In this document: piece by piece, positions 33,795 to 45,727 of the stretch
How the letters are laid out: each line of letters starts with the position of its first letter
How positions within the stretch are numbered: position 1 is the first letter of the stretch
Origin: Scolanthus callimorphus
Taxonomy: Eukaryota; Cnidaria; Anthozoa; Actiniaria; Edwardsiidae
Direction: 5' to 3'
NCBI GenBank assembly: GCA_033964015.1
Contig: CM066924.1
Coordinates: 10,566,625 to 10,630,624, forward strand
DNA length: 64,000 nt
The notes under the pieces: generated by a model
Database searches by the model: none
What the model was told of the DNA's origin: nothing
The model's input: the letters and a program-made list of their open reading frames with translations, nothing else
Program-made: the position numbers and the translations under genes

Positions 33795-36132
33795 CTAAAG
33801 AGATGCATCCAAATGAATGACTAGGACTGGGGCATGGAAATTATATTGACTGAATATAGTATCAAGGCCCGGCCGCGCGGGAGCAAAAATATAAGCTGGA
33901 TCCGAGAATTCAATTATACGCGCAACACAATATCTAGGCTTACCCAAAGGAAACATGACTGGCCAGAAAGGGGAGGAAGGCCACTTGGGAACAACGAGGG
34001 TACCCTTGGCGTGGCAATCTTCCAAATGGTAAATGACGCGAGGTACCAAGTAAACAGGGGGCACGAGCCAATTGTTGGCGTGCGACCAGTCACGGCTGAA
34101 TGCATCAACACCTTCAGTGTCCGGGCACCAAAACTTAGAATAAAATCTGCTGCATTTAGCCGTGTGCGACGAGGCAAAACAATCTACTTCAAAAGGACCA
34201 AAAATAGAATTAATGTGATGAAAAAACGGTGTAGAAACTTCCCAATCATCGAAATCATTGATACGACTGAGAAAATCAGCAAACTGATTGAGAGAGCGAG
34301 GGATCCACTCAATTTCAATGCTAACATTATTTAAAGCACAAAAACGGAAAATTTGTAAAGCCAACTTATGCAAACGAAGACACATACTGCCTTTGCGAGC
34401 AATAATAGCTGCATTCATATTATCGGTATACATCTTCACTAATTTACCTGTAACATGTGTTCTGAAAGATTTCAGCGCATAAAGAATGGATAACAATTCT
34501 CTAGCATTACTGTCCTGTACCGATTCCATACTATTAAATGCTGTGTAAAATAGATCAAACTCATGAGAGTCGAGTACATATACTGATCCGCCGCAGGCTT
34601 GGGCACTAGCGTCAGAGTGAATAACAATAGTCGGTTTGCAATAAGGAAACAACACTCTAGAATTAAGAGAACTACAGTTATCCAGCCAAAAATTAACTTC
34701 ATCCATACACTGCTCAAAATACTGAAAATGGCTCAGATCAACCAAAGAATCCCATTGATGATCACAAAATGAAATAGCAGCTTGGAGAAAACGAGACATA
34801 ATTAGACAAACGTTGCCTACAACAGGTCCAAGAGAAATAATCCGACCAACTGAAGCTGCGATTTCACGAAATGTAACCAAAGGCAATTTAGATTTGAGTT
34901 TCAAGAGGGATGACAGGGTTCGGTCAATTCTATCACGCGGGATGGAAAACGAACCGGAGGAAAGATCCCAGTTGATTCCTAACCATTGCAGGGAATGTGT
35001 AGGAACCCAACAGATTTTTCTTTATTGGCTACAATACCAGCACGCGCAAGATCGGAGCGGACCTTGGAGGAAACAGCAATAGCAGAATCAAGTTCTCGTT
35101 CACAAACAATGCCGTCGTCTAGATAAAGAACAACTCTATAACCTAAGTTTCTCCAATGACGAACAAGTGGGCGAAAAAATTTTGTAAACAGAAATGGAGC
35201 TACAGAAAGGCCAAAAGGCAAACAGAGAAGCAAAAGTATCGAAATTTATCAGAATTGAGGCGCCATCTAAAGCCTAAATACTGAATGTGATGCGAGCAAA
35301 TATCAATGTGATGATAACCAGACTTCATATCAAACTTAATAAGATATCCGTTAAGTGAAACATAATTGAGAAAAGTACGCCAGTCCTCCATTGAAAATTT
35401 AACCTTAGCAATAGATTTGTTTACATGTCTGAGATCTAAAATGAGTCTTGGTTTACCATCAGAGTTAACGGACACTGACAATGGGTTCACCACAGTTGGG
35501 GGGGAGTGTACCTCTACAACAAGACCGAGTGAGAGGAGATCGGAAATAGCCCGAGAGACGAAATCGGAATGAGTAAAAGCTGACTTATTATTGCCAAGCA
35601 ATACACTACTGGGTGTTGAAGTAAATGGGATAACAAAACCGCGAGTGATAGTGTCAAGAACCCACTGTGGTGCTCCTATTTCCAGCCAAAAATCAATATG
35701 TGCTCTAAGTCGCCCTTTAACAATAGGGACAGATGTACCAGCTTCATATTCATGTAAATTTCTTTGGTAGAAACTACTAGTTATATTACTAAAGTTTATA
35801 GCACACTTATCTTCCATCAGGGATTCAATTTCTTGGGTTACTCCAGGATTAGAAGTTGCGGTTGCTGGACCCAGAGGCTGATTGCGAGGCGGTGTTGGTA
35901 CATGTTGAGGTGTATTGACCTCCAATTGGCGCAAAGGAGGCTCTAGCAAGACGGCTTGGGCAGTCCCGCCACCAGTGACCCGGGGCAGAACAGTAGCGAC
36001 AGGTGCTTTGGCGACGGCTGGAGTTAGGCTGGTAAGGGTGGAAGTACTGGCCGCCGGTTGAGTCTGAGGGCCCGAAACCGCGCCGGTTGAAGGGAAGAGC
36101 ATCTCTAAATCTTGCTTGAGAGCGTTCAGCAT
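33795..36132 (-). pseudogene. DIRS-type reverse transcriptase/RNase H, two frame breaks
   Basis: Three minus-strand frames cover one protein. 36,132-35,200 gives a proline/threonine-rich linker and RT fingers (LILDLRHVNKS, YLIKFDMKSGYHHIDI). 35,233-34,979 gives LPFGLSVAPFLF and the catalytic LDDG. 34,904-33,795 gives thumb, RNase H (IVIHSDASAQACGG, MYTDNMNA, WIPRSLNQFADFLSR) and the C-terminal block FEVDCFASS...GVDAFSRDW found in Ngaro/DIRS proteins. One-base shifts near 35,225 and 35,015 separate them, while all catalytic Asp residues remain. It copies element RNA into circular DNA. Confidence 0.88.
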
Positions 36133-36203
36133 TTCTCTTCGAGATGGACCTCGACTTGGCTCTTAATGCTTCTCTCTCTGCTGCACGAATTTTCTTTTCG
36201 TCT

Positions 36204-36644
36204 TCAGCGTCGAGGCTGCTGGATTTTCTTCGTAGTGACGGACTGTAAGCCAGCCAGCTTCAGAAGAATCGGCAATGCGAATTTTCCTGTTCTTTTCCTT
36301 AAGAAGGCCCAAAGCTTGTTCATGAGTTCCTTAGCGCCGGGTATCTTGTTGTCGTCGAGAGCATTCACAGCTTTGTTTAGTACAGTAGAAACTTCCAAAT
36401 TGAACTTGAAGTTACGCTCGTTGCCCTGACTTTTAAACTTAACGGCGAGATCCTGGTTAGCTCTTTTGGACTCTGAAAGGGCCTCGTCGGCAGTTTCTTT
36501 AGTCTTCAGGAAATTATTTTCAAGTTCAGCCTTATGGCTCCTAAGTTTGTCAAAAAGAAGAGTTCTAAACTCGTTCAAATCGTTCCTAGTAATAGGAGAA
36601 TCAGAATCTTCTAATTCACTGGAGTTTGATTCTCCGAAAGGCAT
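36204..36644 (-). CDS. Gag-like ORF of the DIRS element
   Basis: Begins with ATG at 36,644, six bases inside repeat A1, which fits a 5' leader made of the terminal repeat. It encodes about 146 residues: an acidic start (SNSSELEDSD), a long charged coiled-coil-like middle and a basic end. No zinc knuckle is seen. Its last codons are followed by an overlapping +1 frame that stays open toward the RT ORF, so the ORFs may be linked by frameshifting. Confidence 0.7.
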   Translation of the reverse strand: MPFGESNSSELEDSDSPITRNDLNEFRTLLFDKLRSHKAELENNFLKTKETADEALSESKRANQDLAVKFKSQGNERNFKFNLEVSTVLNKAVNALDDNKIPGAKELMNKLWAFLRKRTGKFALPILLKLAGLQSVTTKKIQQPRR

Positions 36645-36649
36645 AACGA

Positions 36650-36774
36650 CGCTGTAACAGGGAAAGTGCGATGTCAAGTGAGATACAATAGAAAGGAATT
36701 GGTTTATATCTGATTAAGCGTCCCCACGGGGATTGCAGCGTCATAGCGCTGTGTCAACAAGAAAAAACAATTCT
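36650..36774 (-). repeat. Split direct repeat A1 (5' terminus)
   Basis: 125-bp repeat that matches A2 at 32,155-32,279. The outer end starts AGAATTGTTT on the element strand. Confidence 0.93.
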
Positions 36775-37422
36775 TTTCCCGGAAATTCGACTGATTAGAT
36801 GGCTGTTTTCTCGAAATAATAGAATGAATAACCAAGTCCATACTCAAGAACTCAAAGGCGATATTATCAAGTGGATCTGGTCGTGTTTGAGGTTTCTTCA
36901 GTAAATTAGAGCAGGAGTGCTTTGACTTAATTACAGCGATGCCGAAACTCTATTGCTTTTCCAATCTTTTGAAAACATTTCAATCTGCACCACGTGACAG
37001 AAGCAAACTCGGGTTATGACCCCGTTATGACGGTGGACTGTTATCGCCTATAAAGCTACGGATAGCACTATTTAGAATCCTTGAAATCACACAGAGACAG
37101 CAGAACAAAGGTAGGCATGATTCATGATTCATCGTATTGGATCAGCAATTTCGGACATTTTATGGAGTATTACCATCGGGCATACGAGTTGTGTGTGTCA
37201 ATACAAATTGAAACAGATTTAACTGAATACAAGGATCATGAGCTTGGGCGCCCTGTGATATTATAAAAGGAAAATTACAGTGGCTTGAACATGAATTTTA
37301 TTTTCTAATGTTAAAAACAATATGTTACTATTGCTGTACTTGTCAAGATATCCTTCTCGTCACTCGAAAATAATACTCATATCTTCACACCTCTATTTAC
37401 ATGTAATCCTCTATAAAAATTA
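36775..37422. other. No gene recognised
   Basis: A plain AT-rich stretch between the DIRS element and a MITE. Confidence 0.4.
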
Positions 37423-37929
37423 CAGTGGTACGTACCTCTATTAAGCAGCCACCTTCGGGACTGAACCAAGTGGCCACTAAATGGAGGTACTTTCGGAGTG
37501 GCTGCTTAGGGACTGGTCATAAATTAGAGGGGGAGGGCTGGTGCAAATATGGGAAGTGCCTCTAATTTTCATGCAGGTGAAAAAGGGAGGGTAAAAAAAA
37601 TGGTGCAAATGATAAAGGGAGGGTCATTATTTTAAATGCAAACGTCGTTAGGGTAATACAGGGCCGTAGGCTTATAGGGTCAGGGGGGCCATGCCCCCAC
37701 ATATTTTCTCCAATCAATCCTTAAAAACTCCCATTTTGCACCAGTCATATCAAAGTTAAATTTAGTTTACTTATATTTAATTGTAAAGCGCTGCTGGATT
37801 ATAAAAATAACATATTATTATTAAGCTCCCCCAAACGTGTGGTAATTTCACAGTTTTTTTAGATAATTTCACATGCTGGGCTCTAAATTTTCGGCTAATT
37901 TTTGTTGCCACTTAATAGAGGTACCACTG
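37423..37929. mobile_element. TA-flanked MITE (507 bp)
   Basis: Inverted ends CAGTGGTAC..ACCTCTATTAAG, with TA on both sides (37,421-37,422 and 37,930-37,931). The 2-bp TA duplication is the mark of the Tc1/mariner superfamily. There is no transposase inside. Confidence 0.78.
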
Positions 37930-38044
37930 TATGTGCACACATACTTTCAACCCAAGAATTCTGAAGCCCTCTGTTAGCTGGGTAAATTTTGATATTCCCA
38001 TAAAAATCAAGAGTACATAATTAAGATTATTATATAGCTCGTGT

Positions 38045-38318
38045 TTATTCGATCAAAGCGCGCGCTCTGATTGGTTCTATCATGGTCACGTGGCGGGCTA
38101 CAAATTCAATGTAGCCCGCGCGGGCTACAATTAAAAAATTGTTGCCCGCGCGGGCGACATCGCTAGAGCGAGAAATTTCGGCGGACTATTTTTACATGTT
38201 TTACACCGAATTTTCTTTTTGCTATATAATAAAACACTTAATGACTGCGTCTCGGGAAACATCGAGATTCGAGGGAAAACAAAACTCGCTGTTTCCCTCG
38301 GAAGCAGTCATTAAGTGT
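38045..38318. repeat. Hairpin-rich segment
   Basis: Two short GC-rich inverted repeats built on GCCCGCGCGGGC (38,095-38,160) are followed by a hairpin with ACACTTAATGACTGC and its complement (38,234-38,318). A short stem loop in TTTCCCTCG sits inside. It may be the remnant of a small foldback element. Confidence 0.65.
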
Positions 38319-40039
38319 ATAGTGAACAACTCCGATATGGTATTCGTGAGAGATCCTTTGCACAGACCTAGTTATTTTAAGAACTATTTTTCTCGCCAAA
38401 TTGCAAAGCTATTGTTTTGTAGCCAATCAAATTCAGGTCTGTCTAAAGGTTCTCTCACGCCCTATTGTCATGTTGTACACTCTTATTTATGTACTCTTGT
38501 AAAAATATACTACCTTTATCCCAACATCCCAAGAGCAGCATTTTTTTTTGGGCTCCCATAAATCAGACACAAATACTTTGAGGTAATGGGCACAGGCAGA
38601 TATCAGAATTAGCATAAAAATAAGCCTAAAAAATCATGCCCAAAGCAACAAAAGCAGAAGGCAATATTGATGTATATCCAGGATTATAACAACAGCAAAA
38701 TGCTACAAAAAGCCAAACCAAATCAATCAAGTCCGATTCACTAACACTGTACTTTGTTGCTCTGCTTTAAATAACACTGTTTATGTAAACTGTATAATTG
38801 GAAATGCCTGCATAACATGTATGGCAGTTGTTGCAAAACTAAGCAATGTACAGTGTTATTGTAATCACAATATGCTTTAAGGTATACAGTGTGCTTCTGA
38901 CCCATTTTGAAATACTTGACAATAAATTATATGCTACTTTGTTGATCATTCTAATAGAAACAGAAAAAGCACTCACTAGGTAGTTGTAACTCAAGCTAAT
39001 ACATGTGTCAAATACTGCAACAATGCATTTGTTGACTAAAAGAAGAGATATGTATGTATGTCACAAATCCAGGTGACAAAGAATTACAAAAACAGTGTGA
39101 CATGTTCCCCCCAAAAATACTTAATGGTATTTTTAGGAATACTTAATGATATTTTTAGGGGCTACATCGTTTTGGTGTCAGTTAGTAGGGGTCAAATTTG
39201 TTTTCTCGTTGAGCACTCTGCCCCCAAAATATGGGAGCCTTCTAACTTTCCCCTTAAGGTGGTTCTGGGGGTATGTCAAAGTCTTTTTAAGCGACTAATT
39301 TCCAAAAGTTTTTTAAAGGAAAACAGCCACGAGTTGACCTATGGCATGCCTTTGATTGGGTTTTCGGTACAATTTCTAGAATACTAAAGTTGCAAACCAC
39401 TGCATTTTGCGTGTATGTGGTCATTGTTAATTGAACTCTAATCTGACAAACGTATTGCCGAATTGGGACCTTGCATCTATTGGAAAAATCAAGGGACAAC
39501 TTATAACCAAGAAATTTTAAACTTATGAATATGTAAGAGTAGGTCAAATTACAAATTATTGAGGTCAAAATCAATACTCACCATCATCCTGGACGTGTTC
39601 AAATGGGTAAGGCGAAAGCGATGCGACAGGAACATGCTTTGTAGAGATACAAATTTATCGCCAAATTATTCGTTTTCCTAAGGTCAAATAACATTTTACT
39701 TATGCGAGCCAAACACGTCATTCTAAGCTCTCCCTCGCTATTGCAACGGAAAATAACAGTTAGTAAACTACCTGAGTAAGTGTGAGCGTGTTTCGTCCAT
39801 ACGGTTTGAAGAATTAGGAAGCTAAAGTTTGCCATTCCACGACTGTGAAATATAGGCAACTGGACTGTTATTGATAGTGGAAACTCAGCCAACCCTACGT
39901 ATGCATAACGAAACGCACGATTTATTTCAGTGCATTCCCAGGAGGGATCTATGATGATTACTGGTGCATTTCATGAGCACGATCAAATAAGTAATAGAGC
40001 GGCCCACAAAAAGAAAACAATACACTATTTAAAAAAAAC
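38319..40039. other. No gene recognised
   Basis: AT-rich, with no credible exon. Open frames here are short and show no protein pattern. Confidence 0.4.
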
Positions 40040-41110
40040 TTGCGTCTTGAACCCACTACGAGAGAAACTTCAGCTAGCCGCGTGGATCATATCCGGGAAC
40101 AACTCGTTGACCAGGGCATTTCAAATGGGTGTGCCCAGATTATCTGCCAATCCTGGTCAGCGGGAACATCTAAACAATACGAGTCTTGGAAGGCCTTGCG
40201 TCGCTGGTGCAGTCAAAGGTCGTGTGATCCATTTCAAGCGACTATAAGTATCTTCATTGAATTTCTACACCACACCTCTCAACAAGGAAAGTCTTATAGT
40301 ACTGTCAATTCATAACGGTCAGCGGTCTCTTCTACTGTCGAGACAGTTACTGGTAGAAAGATGGGAAATCACCACATGGTGACTCGTTTCCTGAAAGGTG
40401 TTTGTGGGGAAACCCCCTCAACCAAGATACAGTGTGACTTGGGACGTTAGTTTAGTGACTAATTATTTAAAGGGTTTAAGTAGCGCTCCGTCTTAGAACT
40501 ATAGCGGAAACAATAGGGCTGCGGAAACAGTGGTCGTCTAGTGATGCCCACACTCGATTTTCTTCTTGAACAACGAAATGCTATGAAATATCCGGAAGAC
40601 CTATTTGGAAATAATTCAGCACTGCAAACGAAGTATTTCGCTACGAAATCGGTCAAAACAAATTTCAACCAATCAGAAGGCCAGGATTTGTTGACTAAGC
40701 CAATTAGTTGTTTAGAAATTTAACAATTTAAAATCTGGACAATTTATCTATTTTGGATGATAAACTGGTGTTTACTATAAATAGTCGGACAAAAACGTCA
40801 CGGCCAGGAAAGCCTTGTCCTATAGTGGAAATTACCCAGTTTATTGTCACTTTATTGTAAGCCGCATAAAACAGTGCAATCAGCTACAATTGCTAGATGG
40901 GTGAAGACTGTTCTGAGCCGTTCATCCATTGATACTTCCATTTTCAAAGCACATAATGTCCGTAGTGCGGCAACTTCCACGGCTATCTTTAAAGGAGCCT
41001 CTCTTGATGATGTGCTTAAACTAGCAGATTGGTCTACAGCTAGTACATTCAATAGGTTCTATAATAAACCTTTTACTAATGTGCCTGTAAGCACATTAAT
41101 ATTGTCATGA
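40040..41110 (+). pseudogene. Tyrosine recombinase remnant (DIRS/Crypton-like), internally deleted
   Basis: 40,085-40,440 encodes a core-binding domain (VDHIREQLVDQGISNG, SAGTSKQYESW, then in a shifted frame HHMVTRFLKGVCGE). 40,844-41,110 gives the C-terminal catalytic part (LYCKPHKTVQSATIARWVK, HNVRSAATSTAI, LADWSTASTFNRFY). The first catalytic Arg region is missing, and a dispersed repeat occupies 40,476-40,740 between the halves. It is not closely related in sequence to the recombinase at 32.4-33.4 kb, so it marks a second recombinase lineage. Confidence 0.8.
40476..40740. repeat. Dispersed repeat R2, copy 1
   Basis: Starts AGTAGCGCTCCGTCT. Its inner block (CTGCAAACGAAGTATTTCGC, then GCCAGGATTTGTTGACTAAG) matches the reverse complement of about 54,345-54,490. 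The opening motif recurs in direct orientation at 54,266, so the element probably has inverted ends. Confidence 0.7.
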
Positions 41111-41160
41111 TGTGGTGATTAATGTGACGTATCCTACACAATACTTAATAAATGTCGAGT

Positions 41161-41563
41161 TAAGGTGGATCGACCCAGTAATTTTGCACCCATGCCAACC
41201 AATTTTGAACCTATCATATAAAAACAGGTTGATTTCTATCGCTCAGCCAATAGAACATACCTACTACACATAGACTGAAATACATGTCGTACAAAATTTG
41301 GGGAGATCGGAGTTAGTATCACGTGACAATCAGGCCACGCCTAATTTTACTCTCACCCCAGTTTCAGGCTGTACCGATATTGCTCTATGGTACCTCGAGA
41401 TTGAATGATTGCCTACGTGTAACCGAAGTTTGACTAAATTCTACAAGCCCGATTTGAAGATATTTCAGGATTTCTAAATCATGGCTATAATTTATGTAAC
41501 ATTCAGTGCAGTGAATTAACATGGCAGAGTTTGGTACTTCTTGGTTATAAATTGAAGGTTTTT
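41161..41563 (+). repeat. Dispersed repeat R1, copy 1
   Basis: About 400 bp, starting TAAGGTGGATCGACCCAGTA, that matches the reverse complement of 61,748-62,159 along its whole length (about 85% by eye). No coding sequence. The inverted pair encloses about 20 kb. Confidence 0.85.
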
Positions 41564-42173
41564 TTAGCTTCTATTTGTATATGTTCAAGGAAGGTCATGC
41601 TTTTTATAAGAATTACATATTTCTTTGCGATTTCCAAAAAGATACAAATGTAATTATCAACACAATTGCCCCACGCATCAGCTCGCCGCGAAATTTAGGC
41701 CTACTTTCAACAAATTTGGTCTGATTTTAAAATCGTAGTTTTTTCGCATCAAATTTTTGGACGACACAAATGAATCAATGTAAAGTTTGTCTCCGAAGTT
41801 TCATATCAATTGAAATCCTCTAAGGCGTTCTACTGGGAACGCAGAGATCGATAAACATTGGATCGAATTCTGTAGTTTCTGCTCTGGGATTTGCTATTGT
41901 TTCCCGTTCGGCACAAAATCGAAGTTCAATGGAGGGCACGTGGGCTTGTCCTTGCTTGGCTACTCTCCGACGTATTATAATTTTCTTAGGCTTTTCGAAT
42001 TTTTGGTCCCTATATTTTCACTATCTGGTTCACACTATCTGGTTCACTATCTGGTTCACACTTTGTGAGGATATCAAACTCCTACCCTGAAACTTTTCGT
42101 TGCCATAGGGAACCAACATTGTAATTGCAAGCTCGATTTGACCAGCTGACCCAGGAGTTCAAGTAATACTTGT

Positions 42174-42419
42174 CAGAAATATAACAATCAGAATAATTAG
42201 CACTCATTATGTCTGATCATTTCCTAAATCCACAAAATTTGTGCTCTTTTTCAAAGGTCCCTGGTTCACTCCTGGGTTTCGACAACACAATTTTGTGGAT
42301 TTAGGGAATGATCAGCAGACTGATTGGATTTGAGAGTACAATTGATAAGTTAATTGGGAGAATTCTGGTTTACGAAGTACATAATGAGTTCTTAAATTAT
42401 TCTGATTGTTATATTTCAG
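42174..42419. mobile_element. Short foldback element (246 bp)
   Basis: The arms share GAAATATAACAATCAGAATAAT and, further in, TGATCATT(T/C)CCTAAATCCACAAAATT, with a small loop between. Non-coding. Confidence 0.78.
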
Positions 42420-42836
42420 GAAAAACTCCCACAAAGGAAATTTGGTAATTCTAGGTCTCAAGACAACCAGAAATACATAAAAATTTGTAAACAATTTTGC
42501 ACTCACCGATGAAATTGTCTATGAAAACACCCAAAAACCACCAGCTATGCAGGGGCATAACCAGAATTTTGTCAAGGAGGGCACAGAGGGGAGGCAGGCT
42601 TTTTGGTGCTATATTCTCTATACATTTAGAATGTTTCCAATATGTTTCCAGTAGTGTTTGACTATGCTGGCCCTGCTAGAGTATGTTGATTTTTTAATTA
42701 CTTTGCTTCCCATCACTAGTTTAGAAATTTTTACAGTAGAAAGTTTGCATGGAATTCTATTTGCAAGGATGATCTAAAAGCATTAATAAATACTGTAAAC
42801 TTCACAGGTTTTTTGTACTATTTATCAAATGAGTTG

Positions 42837-43079
42837 CCGTGTTCTATTGCCATATAAAGATTCGAGCCAAAGCGAGAATCTTTAGATGAAAATAGAACAC
42901 GGACACGAATTTTATAAATTGACTTATCAAATCAGTCATGATAAAGCATTGATGAATAAAAGATTACGTTTATATCGTTTTGATAAAGCATTGATGAATA
43001 AAAGATTCCGTTTATATGGCTTTTGATATAAACGTAATATTTTATTCATCAGTTGATATAACATAATATTTTACTCATA
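42837..43079. repeat. Hairpin and short direct/inverted repeats
   Basis: CCGTGTTCTAT at 42,837 pairs with 42,892-42,902. Next to it GATAAAGCATTGATGAATAA occurs twice (about 42,941 and 42,981), followed by an inverted TTTATTCATCA block. Confidence 0.65.
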
Positions 43080-43097
43080 AATTGTCAAACAAGTCCA

Positions 43098-43379
43098 AAG
43101 GCTGAAGGGGACCACTCTAGTGAAGTCCAAGTATGGTCCTCTCTCTAGTGCAGTCCCTGGAGAAGGCTTCATCTTGGAGACTATATGTTGTTTTAGTCCG
43201 CCTAGCTCCATGTGGGACATGACATTTTGTAGCAAGCATGCGCATGCGCATGAGCCCTGTTCCACATGGATCTAGCCGGACTAAAACAACATATAGTCTT
43301 TCAGGTGAAGCCTTTTTCAGGTACTGCCCTAGAGAGAAGACCATATTTGGACTCCACTAGAGTGGTTCCCTTCAGCCTT
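43098..43379. mobile_element. Near-perfect palindromic foldback element (282 bp)
   Basis: Two arms of about 125 bp pair along their whole length. Landmarks are AAGGCTGAAGG/CCTTCAGCCTT at the ends, ACCACTCTAGTG and ATATGTTGTTTTAGTCCG further in, with GCATGCGCATGCGC-type sequence in the centre. No target duplication is clear. Confidence 0.85.
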
Positions 43380-44620
43380 AGGACTGAGGGGTTGCACTGG
43401 AAGGTGTCTGATAGAGAATACTAATATGTCCAATTAGTATTCTATATCAGACAACTAGCCATTCTTTATAGGGGGATACAAGTGGTGTAACCTGATACGA
43501 ATCCAGTGCAGAGATTGGATAAGCATCCTATGAATAAGGGATAATTTATTTGATAATTATGTTATAGAGCTTTCACAAAATGCAGATGCAGTTATTAAAG
43601 TTATGATATCAGATTACAAAATATATGTTTCTAAACCTTGATACCTTTTTTCATTTATTATTATCACTTGGAGCTCCGCTTTTAGGCAGTGCCTAAATCT
43701 ATATATTTATGAAGAACTTCATTACACAATTACACCCTTTTAAGTCCTATTCCGGGCTTTTAGAACTGTTTTAGGTCGCCCAAAATCGTTTAAGATTGCT
43801 CTCTGAAATATAGCGTGGTTGTTTTGATTTGCTTCCGAACAACTTTGCTAACTAATAAAAGACTGACAGAAAGTAAAAATCATGAAAGCTCTAAACGGTT
43901 TCAAGCATCGCACTAGCAAATACAGATAAGTGAAATAAATTTATAATATCTAACCCATGAGTAACAGAAATGTAGTTGCATGGAGAAAACATGTAAGGTC
44001 GAATAATTAACAATTAAATTCTTAATTCAGAAGTTTAAAATGACAACAAGGTGAGTTGTGTCATGCTTTTCTTGTTTAATATGGATATTTGAACAGAATT
44101 ATCGGAATCACAGCGAGTAGAGAGTAGAGTCATCCATCTGGCAGTGCTGTGGTCGGAAACTGGCTCCCCAGCTGAAATGCCAGCAATGTTTTCTAAAGTA
44201 AACTGTTCGACGTACAGCAACCTTCGAGTCGTTCCTGACGAATTATTTGAAAATTCAGCTTTTAATCTGCAAAGAACCTAAATATCAAGACTTTCCCGCG
44301 AAATTTTAAGGTTTTAGAGACCGAATCTAAATCTGTGATAGTTTCACTGCGCAGTAAAATGCACCAAATGAATAGAACAGTTGCGAAATCACCTGTGCAG
44401 AACAAAGTGCTTCTCGTCTTTTTGAGGGTCAGAATCCCGTCAAAACCACCATTCGGAAGCTTCATTGTTCGGCTTAATTTCTGAAGAGTCCGTTCGTCGT
44501 AAAACAATACTCGCGAAGAGAAAATACGAATTTTAATCATTTTGGTCGGATACTGGTACTGGTCGGATATTGGGCCCCATACTGTATAGGTAATCATACG
44601 ACTTCGAGTTCAATTTGGGA
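43380..44620. other. No gene recognised
   Basis: Contains the inverted partner of the satellite unit-B end motif (43,671-43,707). Otherwise nothing I can assign. Confidence 0.45.
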
Positions 44621-45727
44621 TTAAGGAGGCTGCCTACAGTTTTTCTTGGAATTAACCTCTCAACTTTGAACGACCGCAATTCTGAAATATATATTCCCAT
44701 TAATTTGAAATTTTGACCATTTGCTGTAGAAAGATCAAAGTTCAAGATGATTCACGATTTATTGTCATCGGAGTTTTCATAGCAACGAAACAGGGGGACC
44801 AAGTTCCACGTGAAATTCGATCCAAACTTTTAAAATGACACACCAAGCGCTAATCCTTAGGTAATTGTCTATACCATAAGGGGCCCGATATATGACCGAG
44901 GTTTTCTCTACTACGCTCGTAGTACCGTGGTAGCCTAGTGGCATATCTTACATACCTTGCATTCTTTAGCCGCTTGTGTTTTCACTTGCTTTCTAATTAT
45001 TATGAATTTAATGGCTTTTGAAATAGGCTAGCGAAATCTCTTACTGCAAAATTCATCCCAAGGTATACAACTACTCGTTTGCCAAATTTGATGCCAGGAA
45101 GTGCTTTTGATTTTCCATAATGAACATCGACGCAAACTTCAATTTTTTTTAGCAAATTCGCAAAATGTCATTTCGAAGACAACTAAGGCTCCAGAGAAAG
45201 TTCCTGATGGCGAATTTTTTTCTCGCGCTCTTAACTTAACATTGACCATATTAGCGTTGCGCATGTTATTACATTTTGCGCTAGTATTACATTTTGTGCC
45301 AGAAGTTATTACATTTTGTGTTAGTATTAAATATAACATTTCGTGGCGTAACAAGCCTTAGTTGTGTTCGAAATGATATTTTGCAAATTTGCTCAAAATT
45401 TTGAAGTTTGCGTCGATGTTCATTATGGAAAATCAAAAGTAGTTCCTGGCATCAAATTTGGCAAACAAGTAGTTGTATACCTTGGGATGAATTTTGCCGT
45501 AAGAGATTTCGCTAGCCTATTTCAAAAGCCATTAAATTCATAATAATTAGAAAGCAAGCGAAGCATTTTGAATTTCAAAGGCAAAAAAAAGTCGCCTGGA
45601 ATATCTTGAAATCGGCTTCGTGAATCTTCTCAAAACTTCGTATATGTATAGACAATGACCTAGCGCTTGGTGTGTCATTTTAAAAGTTTAGATCGAATTT
45701 CACGTGGAACTTTTGCTAATTAAAAAC

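Larger units (their letters stand above)
31938..36774 (-). mobile_element. Ngaro/PAT-like DIRS retrotransposon with split direct repeats
   Basis: On the minus strand the order is A1 (36,774-36,650), gag-like ORF, RT/RNase H ORF, tyrosine recombinase ORF, B1 (32,376-32,276), A2 (32,279-32,155), 116 bp, B2 (32,038-31,938). A1/A2 are 125 bp and B1/B2 101 bp; both pairs look identical by eye. Both outer ends carry AGAA, and B1 and A2 overlap by exactly those four bases. This fits integration of a circle by a tyrosine recombinase with a short core and no target duplication. No methyltransferase domain was found between RNase H and the recombinase, which favours Ngaro over DIRS/PAT. Confidence 0.92.

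Noticed and set aside
33834..34334. 166-codon plus-strand open frame
   Set aside because: Shadow of the minus-strand RNase H region, whose motifs are unmistakable.
38139..38561. 140-codon open frame
   Set aside because: It starts in a GC-rich hairpin and runs through a second hairpin; no family pattern and no splice context.
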